Shown here: positions 1-4,277 of the stretch, piece by piece
Position numbering within the stretch: position 1 is the first letter of the stretch
Layout of the letters: each line of letters opens with the position of its first letter
Source of the DNA: Oscillospiraceae bacterium
Lineage (GTDB): Bacteria; Bacillota_A; Clostridia; Oscillospirales; Oscillospiraceae
Assembly: GCA_017411665.1 (NCBI GenBank)
Contig: JAFQPT010000352.1
Location: forward strand, 1 to 6,936
Length of the DNA: 6,936 bases
Direction of reading: 5' to 3'
Translations under genes and position numbers: made by a program
Notes under the pieces: model-generated
Databases searched by the model: none
What the model was told of the DNA's origin: nothing
The model's input: only the letters and a program-made list of their open reading frames with translations

Positions 1-55
1 GAATTATTTCTTTAAACTCTTCTGAATACTGTTTCATACCTTTTCTTCCGGACAT
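1..55 (-). CDS. IS3-family transposase OrfA, N-terminal 18 residues only (partial)
   Basis: The minus strand from 55 reads MSGRKGMKQYSEEFKEII and then leaves the window. The KQYSEEFKEII stretch is typical of the first helix of IS3/IS911-type OrfA proteins, which carry a helix-turn-helix that binds the element's ends. The start ATG (55-53) is preceded by AGGGGG at 68-63 with a 7-base gap. That ribosome site lies inside the second arm of a perfect hairpin (63-101). In this family OrfA is normally joined to the DDE-domain OrfB by programmed frameshifting, which cannot be checked here. Confidence 0.75.
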   Translation of the reverse strand, partial: MSGRKGMKQYSEEFKEII

Positions 56-62
56 AACAATT

Positions 63-101
63 CCCCCTAATGTAGTACTTCCATTTTCCTACATTAGGGG
101 G
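63..101. promoter_or_regulatory. 13-bp perfect inverted repeat in the IS leader, occluding the transposase ribosome site
   Basis: The arms CCCCCTAATGTAG (63-75) and CTACATTAGGGGG (89-101) are exactly complementary, with a 13-base loop. In minus-strand RNA the second arm contains the AGGGGG ribosome binding site of OrfA, so folding would hide it. On the plus strand the hairpin is followed by CTTTTT at 102-107 and could act as an intrinsic terminator for transcripts heading out of the element. Both roles are inferred from structure. Confidence 0.7.
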
Positions 102-119
102 CTTTTTGTCTATTGTCCG
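91..119 (-). promoter_or_regulatory. Possible weak promoter of the IS transposase
   Basis: On the minus strand CGGACA (119-114) is followed after 17 bases by TAATGT (96-91). The match to TTGACA/TATAAT is poor (4/6 and 3/6). The predicted start near 84 falls in the loop of the 63-101 hairpin, so such transcripts would lack the first arm and leave the ribosome site free. IS3-family elements often get stronger promoters when their ends are joined in a circle, so this one may matter little. Confidence 0.25.
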
Positions 120-138
120 TTTTTACTGGACCTGTTCA

Positions 139-154
139 AAAGGGGTGCTTTTTT
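139..154 (-). terminator. Probable half of an intrinsic terminator of the DUF4299-like gene, cut by the IS
   Basis: Just after the TAA of the upstream gene (161-159), minus-strand RNA reads AAAAAAGCACCCCTTT and then enters the insertion sequence at 138. An A-run followed by GCACCCC is the usual first arm of a Clostridia-type terminator, whose second arm would be GGGGTGC plus a T-run. That second arm is absent and IS sequence starts where the loop should be. A small AAAAG/CTTTT stem can still form but is AT-rich and weak. The original arm may survive on the far side of the IS. Confidence 0.35.
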
Positions 155-158
155 ATGG

Positions 159-1028
159 TTATTCCAAAAGTGCCTGCATCTTGGAAAGAGACAAACCGGC
201 AAAGCGGAAATGACCGCCGTCATAATATTCGAGCGGGTGGGAGCGCATACGCTCGAGCCACTCTTCGTAATCCAGCTGTCCGATTACTTCGTTTTGGGTG
301 GTAGAGACCAGAGAAATACGATATTGCTCACAAGTCAATGCCTTGTTGGTATGCGGGTCCATAATGCCAAAGGGAACGGACGGGGTGTTGGGGAAGACAC
401 TGTCACAGTCTTCCGTGAGCACATAAATTCCGACGATTCCGTCTTCGGTATCATAGAACATGGGAGCGGCATAGTAAACGTCAAGGCTCTGCCGGTCGTG
501 CAGCCATTGGTGAAAGTCTTTCGGGTTGGACAGGAACTGCTCGGCTTCTTGTTTGCCCAGTTCCATCGGCCACATTGCGGAAAACAGGGTGAGAGAAGGG
601 TGTTCGCCTGCGAGAATGGCCTGGCACATATTGATAAGGGCTTTCTCGTTAAAGGCAATCATATCCTCCAGTCCCGCTTGGAATTGGGAGAACGTGGTGG
701 GAACGCCATCTACCTCGAGATCGCATTTCCAATACTCGGAAATACGCTTGATGCAGCCATAAAACGCCCGCAGCTCCTCTTCACAGGTGGGAGTCAAGGC
801 GCGCAGAACGATGCGGTGCTTTTCTTTGGGGTTCCAAATCACCGAGAAGCCGCGTCCGATTTGATTGGGGAGATAGGCGATGAGTTCAAACTCATCCCGC
901 TGTCCGACATTCAGTCGGAATCCGAAGTCGTAGCTGCCGTAGGATAAATCAGAGCCGAGAATGACCTGCAGGGGCAGCGTTTTCTTGAATAAGCCTTTTT
1001 GCGTAATCACAACGTCAATGGACATCAT
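159..1028 (-). CDS. DUF4299-like protein of unknown function
   Basis: The protein has 289 residues and I see no signal peptide, membrane segment or known catalytic motif, so it is probably cytoplasmic. From memory its N-terminal half resembles DUF4299, a roughly 300-residue Firmicute family with no established function; the GRGFSVIWNP and LRALTPTCEEELRAFY segments prompt this. It is acidic and rich in aromatic residues. Three in-frame starts exist: GTG at 1034, ATG at 1028 and ATG at 1025. The GTG overlaps the GAGGTG ribosome site (1037-1032), so an ATG is preferred; 1028 leaves 3 bases and 1025 leaves 6 after that site, and either is possible. The gene has its own promoter and is separated from glnA by a terminator, so it is probably monocistronic. 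An IS3-family element lies 20 bases beyond the stop codon. I do not infer a function. Confidence 0.85.
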   Translation of the reverse strand: MMSIDVVITQKGLFKKTLPLQVILGSDLSYGSYDFGFRLNVGQRDEFELIAYLPNQIGRGFSVIWNPKEKHRIVLRALTPTCEEELRAFYGCIKRISEYWKCDLEVDGVPTTFSQFQAGLEDMIAFNEKALINMCQAILAGEHPSLTLFSAMWPMELGKQEAEQFLSNPKDFHQWLHDRQSLDVYYAAPMFYDTEDGIVGIYVLTEDCDSVFPNTPSVPFGIMDPHTNKALTCEQYRISLVSTTQNEVIGQLDYEEWLERMRSHPLEYYDGGHFRFAGLSLSKMQALLE

Positions 1029-1047
1029 AAACACCTCACTTACACGC

Positions 1048-1076
1048 AGTATATCATAGGCAATGGCGGTTGTCTA
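1048..1076 (-). promoter_or_regulatory. Sigma-A-type promoter with extended -10 for the DUF4299-like gene
   Basis: The minus strand shows TAGACA (1076-1071), a 17-base spacer and TATACT (1053-1048), preceded by the TGA of an extended -10. Both hexamers match consensus at 5 of 6 positions. The predicted start near 1041 gives a very short leader with the ribosome site GAGGTG at 1037-1032 almost at the RNA 5' end. Confidence 0.7.
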
Positions 1077-1092
1077 ACGAAAGACCTTGCGG

Positions 1093-1134
1093 AAAGACAT
1101 CCTCCGATTCTGAAAAGAATCGGAGGATGTCTTT
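1093..1134. terminator. Strong intrinsic terminator hairpin after glnA
   Basis: Two 19-base arms (1093-1111 and 1116-1134) are perfectly complementary around a 4-base loop, GAAA on the plus strand. It lies 16 bases after the glnA stop and just before the promoter of the next gene, so it probably ends glnA transcripts. The T-run is longer on the plus strand (five T, 1132-1136) than on the minus strand (three T, then CCGC), so it may work in both directions. Confidence 0.85.
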
Positions 1135-1150
1135 TTGTCTGTATAAGGGA

Positions 1151-2575
1151 TTACAGGTTGTAGTAGCGGTCGAATTCTGCGGGATGGGGGATTGCTGCCA
1201 TCTGTGCACATTCTGCGCGCTTGCTCTTGATGAAGTTTTTGATCAGTTCTTCGGGGAATACACCGCCTGCGGTCAGATAATCGTGGTCTGCTTCCAGCGC
1301 ATCTAGCGCATCTTCCAGACAGGTGGGCAGGCCCTTCAGCTTTGCCTTTTCTTCTTCGGGCAGATGATACAGGTTCATATCGTAGGGACCCCAACCGTTT
1401 TCGTGGGGATCGATCTTGTTCTTCACACCGTCCAGACCTGCCATGAGGATCGCTGCGTAGCAGAAGTAGGGATTGCAGGTGGCATCGGGGTTGCGCAGCT
1501 CGAAGCGGCGCTTGTCGGGGCTCTTTGCGTATGCGGGGATGCGGATGACTGCGCTGCGGTTGGAGGTTGCGTAGCCAACGGTAACGGGTGCTTCGAAGCC
1601 GGGCACCAGTCTCTTGAAGGAGTTGGTGCTGGGGTTGGTCAGCGCGCACAGGGAGTCGATATGCTTGAGCAGACCGCCCATGAAGTAGTGTGCGGTGTCA
1701 CTCAGGTGTGCGTAGCCGTTGTCGTCAGAGAATACGGGCTGACCGTCCTTCATCAGCAGCATGTGCACGTGCATGCCGCTGCCTGCTTCCCCGTAAATGG
1801 GCTTGGGCATGAAGGTTGCGGATTTGCCGTACTTCAGAGCGGTGTTATGGATGATGTATTTGATCAGCATGGTAGCATCTGCCATGTGAGTCACTTCACC
1901 CAGCTGAGGTTCGATTTCAAACTGACCGGAAGCAGCCACTTCGGGGTGGTGGTAGTTGATTTCAATGCCGGCTTCCTTCATCAGCAGGCACATTTCGCTG
2001 CGGCATTCGTAGCTGGAGTCAAAGGGCTTTGCGATGTGGTAGTTCTTCTGCTTGGGAACAACGACACCCAGACCTTGGTTTGCGCTGTTGAGGTAGGACT
2101 GGTCGGTATCTACGAAGGAAGTGATGCGGTTGGGCTGTACATCCCAGCCTACGCGGTCAAACAGATAGAATTCGAATTCGGGCAGGATCAGCATGGTATC
2201 GGCAATGCCGCTGTCCTTCATATAGTCCACTGCAGCACGGACGATATTGCGGGGGTACTGTGCCAAGGGACGGTTTTCGGGGGTGTCAATGATCATTGCA
2301 TTGCCGGTCATGGTCAGTGTGGGAATCTGGCAGAAGGGATCGATCATTGCGGTGTCGGGATCGGGAATGAAGACCATGTCGCTCTTTTCAACCACTGCGT
2401 AGCCGTAGTTGGAGGCGTCGAAGCCGATGCCGTATTTCATGGTGTCTTCGTTGAAGTTTTCCGCGAGAATGGTCACGTGACGGTACTGACCGTTGATGTC
2501 TACCATCTTGAAGTCCACCATCTTAATGTCGTTTTCGCGGATCATGTTCATAATATCCTGAACAGTTTTAGCCAT
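1151..2575 (-). CDS. glnA: Type I glutamine synthetase (GlnA)
   Basis: This enzyme makes glutamine from glutamate, ammonia and ATP and is the entry point for ammonia assimilation; type I enzymes are cytoplasmic dodecamers. The 474 residues are full length. Conserved metal and substrate residues are visible: D53 in FDASN, E133 and E135 in PEFEFYLFD, E212 and E220 in HHPEVAASGQFE, H269 in GSGMH, E328 in PGFEAPV, R340 and R345 in NRSAVIRIP, and E359 and R361 in RRFELRNPD. The C-terminus holds NLYHLPEEE with Y403, at the place of the adenylylated tyrosine of enterobacterial enzymes, and ends HPAEFDRYYNL. Length and C-terminus are therefore closer to the beta subtype than to the roughly 444-residue Bacillus enzyme. 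AAGGAG at 2588-2583 sits 7 bases before the ATG. It is transcribed alone, divergent from the Crp-type gene, with a strong terminator behind it. I saw no GlnR-type TGTNA-N7-TNACA operator in the upstream region. Confidence 0.97.
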   Translation of the reverse strand: MAKTVQDIMNMIRENDIKMVDFKMVDINGQYRHVTILAENFNEDTMKYGIGFDASNYGYAVVEKSDMVFIPDPDTAMIDPFCQIPTLTMTGNAMIIDTPENRPLAQYPRNIVRAAVDYMKDSGIADTMLILPEFEFYLFDRVGWDVQPNRITSFVDTDQSYLNSANQGLGVVVPKQKNYHIAKPFDSSYECRSEMCLLMKEAGIEINYHHPEVAASGQFEIEPQLGEVTHMADATMLIKYIIHNTALKYGKSATFMPKPIYGEAGSGMHVHMLLMKDGQPVFSDDNGYAHLSDTAHYFMGGLLKHIDSLCALTNPSTNSFKRLVPGFEAPVTVGYATSNRSAVIRIPAYAKSPDKRRFELRNPDATCNPYFCYAAILMAGLDGVKNKIDPHENGWGPYDMNLYHLPEEEKAKLKGLPTCLEDALDALEADHDYLTAGGVFPEELIKNFIKSKRAECAQMAAIPHPAEFDRYYNL

Positions 2576-2593
2576 TAGAACACTCCTTAAATG

Positions 2594-2622
2594 ATTATAT
2601 GATTAGCTTATCGAACTTTCAT
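2594..2622 (-). promoter_or_regulatory. Candidate glnA promoter
   Basis: On the minus strand a perfect TATAAT (2599-2594) lies 17 bases after ATGAAA (2622-2617), a 4/6 match to the -35 consensus. The predicted start near 2587 would fall in the AAGGAG ribosome site, leaving almost no leader, which is awkward. TTGATT-17-TAAGCT slightly upstream is a weaker alternative with a longer leader. Confidence 0.4.
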
Positions 2623-2678
2623 AAATAAATCAATACTATTTTTATTTTGACAGTCGGAGGTGCGTTCTAAACGTTGGA

Positions 2679-2707
2679 TTGACAAAAAGAGGGTATCTTA
2701 CTATACT
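2679..2707 (+). promoter_or_regulatory. Near-consensus sigma-A promoter of the Crp/Fnr-family gene
   Basis: A perfect TTGACA (2679-2684) is followed after exactly 17 bases by TATACT (2702-2707). The start is predicted near 2714, just ahead of the AGGGGG ribosome site (2719-2724) and the ATG at 2731. The strength suggests constitutive expression unless a repressor acts. Confidence 0.85.
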
Positions 2708-2730
2708 TTTTTTAGAATAGGGGGATTTTC

Positions 2731-3390
2731 ATGGAGCTGAGAGAATATTTTCCCTGCTGGGAGCAGTTAACAAGTGGGCACCGTGCCTTGATTTCGGATC
2801 ATGCTGTGATCCGAAAGGCTGAAAAGGGAGCGATGGTACACGGTGGAGGTCTGGATTGTGCAGGCTTGCTGTTGGTGCGAAGTGGACAGCTGCGCGCTTA
2901 TATTTTGTCGGACGAAGGCCGTGAGCTGACGATATATCGCTTGTTTGAACGAGATATTTGCCTGTTTTCCGCTTCTTGTATTATGAATAGTATTCAATTT
3001 GATATCATGATTAAAGCGGAAAAGGATACGGAGTTCTGGATGATTGCGCCTGATGTATTCAAGCAGGTTATGATGGCATCGGCTCCGCTGGCAAACTATG
3101 TCAATGAAATTATGGCCAGCCGCTTTTCTGAGGTGATGTGGCTGATTGAGCAGGTGATGTGGAAAAGTATGGATAAGCGAATCGCTGCTTTTCTGCTGGA
3201 AGAAGCTGCTATTGAACGATCTGCGGAGCTGAAAATTACCCATGAAATGATTGCAAACCATTTGGGTACCCATCGTGAGGTGGTGACTCGTATGCTTCGC
3301 TATTTCCAAAGCGAGGGAATGGTGAAGCTGACGCGCGGTGCGGTGGAAGTGATTGATGCACAGCGGCTGCAGGAATTGTGTGATGCGTAA
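2731..3390 (+). CDS. Crp/Fnr-family transcriptional regulator, probably not cAMP-binding
   Basis: The 219-residue protein has the family's usual size and order: a cyclic-nucleotide-binding-like beta barrel (about residues 20-105), a long dimerisation helix (about 107-145) and a winged helix-turn-helix (about 148-209). The family's proteins are dimeric DNA-binding activators or repressors. At the place where E. coli Crp has its cAMP phosphate-binding Arg-Ser, this protein has DICLFSASC (75-83), so cAMP binding is unlikely. Cysteines are C9, C43, C77, C83 and C217; the 20/23/29-type N-terminal cysteine cluster of Fnr is absent. The recognition helix reads GTHREVVTRML (179-189), with R182, E183 and R187 at the places of Crp R180, E181 and R185, which read GTGA half-sites. 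The ATG follows AGGGGG with a 6-base gap. It is divergent from glnA and convergent with the rhodanese-thioredoxin operon. A redox or sulfur-species sensor is the likeliest role, by inference. Confidence 0.9.
   Translation: MELREYFPCWEQLTSGHRALISDHAVIRKAEKGAMVHGGGLDCAGLLLVRSGQLRAYILSDEGRELTIYRLFERDICLFSASCIMNSIQFDIMIKAEKDTEFWMIAPDVFKQVMMASAPLANYVNEIMASRFSEVMWLIEQVMWKSMDKRIAAFLLEEAAIERSAELKITHEMIANHLGTHREVVTRMLRYFQSEGMVKLTRGAVEVIDAQRLQELCDA
2792..2816 (+). repeat. Perfect 10-bp inverted repeat inside the start of the Crp/Fnr-family gene
   Basis: TTTCGGATCA (2792-2801) and TGATCCGAAA (2807-2816) are exact reverse complements around the 5-base loop TGCTG. It lies about 60 bases inside the reading frame and about 90 bases after the predicted transcription start. 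It could be an mRNA hairpin or an intragenic operator; chance is not excluded. Confidence 0.55.
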
Positions 3391-3394
3391 AAAG

Positions 3395-3446
3395 AAATAC
3401 TCTCGCGAAGGAACGCTTCTGCGCCTCAGCGAGGGTATTTTTATAT
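3395..3446. terminator. Bidirectional intrinsic terminator between convergent genes
   Basis: AAATACTCTCGC (3395-3406) pairs with GCGAGGGTATTT (3429-3440) over 12 bp including one G-U pair. The 22-base loop can form an inner GAAG/CTTC stem. Plus-strand RNA ends in TATTTTTAT; minus-strand RNA ends in TATTTCTTTTT. It closes the Crp-type gene on the plus strand, starting 4 bases after its stop, and the rhodanese gene on the minus strand, 15 bases after its stop. Confidence 0.85.
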
Positions 3447-3461
3447 GTGTGCGAATTGTGC

Positions 3462-3779
3462 TTACACCACCTTTCCGGAATATGCGGAGATACCTCCGAT
3501 ATTTTTTACATTATGATAACCCATTTGCTTCAGAGAACTGACTGCCCGACTGCTTCTGGCACCGGAGAGACAATAGACATACATGGGGGTATCTTTCTTT
3601 TTGACCGTGTGAATGATCTTTTCGATGGTCTGCAGGGGCACGTTGATGCTTCCGGGGATATGTCCGGATTGGTATTCCTGCTTGGAACGGACATCCAACA
3701 AGACGGCGTTTTGTGTTGCGGAAAATTCCTGTACGCCATGGTTGATGTTAGGGGAATGGAACCGATTGAAGAAACCCAT
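3462..3779 (-). CDS. Single-domain rhodanese-like sulfurtransferase
   Basis: Rhodaneses carry sulfane sulfur as a cysteine persulfide and pass it to thiols or cyanide. The 105-residue protein is one rhodanese domain with no signal peptide, so it is cytoplasmic. Visible family motifs are LLDVRSKQEYQSGHIPGSINVP (in two parts, LLDVR at 27-31 and GHIPGSINVP at 39-48) and the active-site loop C70-LSGARS. C70 is the only cysteine. The ATG at 3779 has AAGGAGGT at 3793-3786 six bases ahead, and this ribosome site overlaps the TAA of thioredoxin, which suggests coupled translation. With thioredoxin upstream as a possible reductant for the persulfide, the pair could move or detoxify sulfane sulfur. The natural acceptor cannot be read from sequence. 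Confidence 0.92.
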   Translation of the reverse strand: MGFFNRFHSPNINHGVQEFSATQNAVLLDVRSKQEYQSGHIPGSINVPLQTIEKIIHTVKKKDTPMYVYCLSGARSSRAVSSLKQMGYHNVKNIGGISAYSGKVV

Positions 3780-3785
3780 ACGAAT

Positions 3786-3794
3786 ACCTCCTTA
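3786..3794 (-). promoter_or_regulatory. Thioredoxin stop fused with rhodanese ribosome binding site
   Basis: The minus strand reads TAAGGAGGT from 3794 to 3786: TAA ends thioredoxin, and AAGGAGGT is a near-perfect ribosome site for the rhodanese ATG at 3779. The overlap places terminating ribosomes on the next start and suggests near equal production of the two proteins. Confidence 0.8.
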
Positions 3795-4097
3795 CAGCAT
3801 GTTCAAAATGGACTGTTTTGATCTTGCGCCGACAGCGTGATTGACGGTTTCACCGTTTTTGATGACCAACAGGGTGGGGATGGTCATGACACCGTATTTG
3901 GCTGCCAGCTCGGGCTGCTCATCAATATTGATTTTACCGACCTTGATGTCGGAGCGTTCTTTTGCGATTTCTTCTATGAAAGGCATGATCATGCGGCAGG
4001 GCCCGCACCAGCTTGCCCAGAAATCCAGCAGGACGGGGCGGTCAGAGTGAATGACCTCGGATTCGAAGTTCTGTCGAGTGATATGAATAGCAGACAT
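3792..4097 (-). CDS. trxA: Thioredoxin
   Basis: Thioredoxin reduces protein disulfides in the cytoplasm and is recharged by thioredoxin reductase. The 101-residue protein is a compact thioredoxin with active site W30-CGPC-34, buried D25 in LLDFWASW, and the cis-proline P74 in TIPT. There is no signal peptide. A strong AAGGAGG site (4112-4106) lies 8 bases before the ATG. It is the first gene of a two-gene operon; its stop overlaps the ribosome site of the rhodanese gene. Thioredoxin reductase is not in the window. Many Clostridia have several thioredoxins, so this need not be the main housekeeping copy; the linkage to a rhodanese favours a sulfur or stress role. The symbol is given for the family, not for proven orthology. 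Confidence 0.93.
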   Translation of the reverse strand: MSAIHITRQNFESEVIHSDRPVLLDFWASWCGPCRMIMPFIEEIAKERSDIKVGKINIDEQPELAAKYGVMTIPTLLVIKNGETVNHAVGARSKQSILNML

Positions 4098-4132
4098 GTG
4101 ATTGCCCTCCTTGTTATCTTTTTTCTGATTAC

Positions 4133-4138
4133 AGTATA
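4133..4138 (-). promoter_or_regulatory. -10 element of the thioredoxin-rhodanese operon, with no good -35
   Basis: TATACT on the minus strand (4138-4133) is the best -10 upstream of thioredoxin and predicts a start near 4126. At spacings of 16 to 18 the -35 place holds AGAACC, CAGAAC or ACAGAA, none like TTGACA. This is the pattern of an activator-dependent promoter. The palindrome at 4161-4173 sits at about -41. Confidence 0.5.
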
Positions 4139-4160
4139 TAGAAAAACGGATACGGGTTCT

Positions 4161-4173
4161 GTGATAATATCAC
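4161..4173. promoter_or_regulatory. GTGATA-A-TATCAC palindrome, candidate Crp/Fnr-family operator
   Basis: This 13-bp sequence has perfect 6-bp arms around one central base, with GTGA/TCAC half-sites 5 bases apart; E. coli Crp sites have 6. It is centred about 41 bases upstream of the predicted thioredoxin start, the class II activator position, and about 80 bases upstream of the predicted start of the VWA operon on the other strand. The Crp-family regulator at 2731-3390 is the obvious candidate to bind it, by inference. Confidence 0.5.
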
Positions 4174-4211
4174 CAATGGGAAATCCTTAAATCCGCGGAG
4201 TAACTGCTCAC

Positions 4212-4240
4212 TTGACCCGTTGGGGCTTTGATGGTATGCT
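4212..4240 (+). promoter_or_regulatory. Sigma-A promoter with extended -10 for the VWA-ATPase operon
   Basis: TTGACC (4212-4217) is followed after 17 bases by TATGCT (4235-4240), with TGG directly before it as an extended -10. The start is predicted near 4247, giving a leader of about 30 bases before the ATG at 4278. Confidence 0.7.
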
Positions 4241-4277
4241 GATATAAGTAAAATTTGTGCGGAAAGGCGGGGGAAAT

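Larger units (their letters stand above)
1..138 (-). mobile_element. Left end of an IS3-family (IS150-like) insertion sequence, truncated by the window edge
   Basis: Read on the minus strand from 138, the sequence begins TGAACAGGTCC and soon shows GGACA, the TG-start and GGACA style of IS3/IS150-family left inverted repeats. It continues through a hairpin leader into an ATG at 55 that opens a reading frame resembling IS3-family OrfA. The outer boundary at 138 is inferred from the terminal TG/CA dinucleotide. The right end, the target duplication and the rest of the transposase lie outside the window. The element is oriented so that transposase is transcribed in the same direction as the neighbouring DUF4299-like gene and glnA. 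Confidence 0.8.

Noticed and set aside
210..947. A 245-codon plus-strand frame opposite the DUF4299-like gene
   Set aside because: The minus-strand gene has a good promoter and ribosome site; this frame has neither and resembles no family I know.
1029..1034. GTG at 1034 as start of the DUF4299-like protein
   Set aside because: It lies inside the GAGGTG ribosome site, so one of the ATG codons just after it must be used.
1364..2578. A 404-codon open frame on the plus strand opposite glnA
   Set aside because: It mirrors glnA almost exactly, its product is a low-complexity Val/Gly/His-rich string, and glnA has every catalytic motif. It is a codon-bias shadow.
2647..2652. A second TTGACA upstream of the Crp-type gene as another promoter
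   Set aside because: No acceptable -10 lies 16-18 bases after it.
2576..2730. A riboswitch, glutamine-sensing RNA or GlnR operator in the glnA upstream region
   Set aside because: The predicted glnA leader is too short for a structured RNA, and no TGTNA-N7-TNACA site was found.
4257..4277. GTG at 4257 as start of the VWA protein
   Set aside because: It precedes the G-rich ribosome site and would add only MRKGGGN; the ATG at 4278 fits the spacing better.
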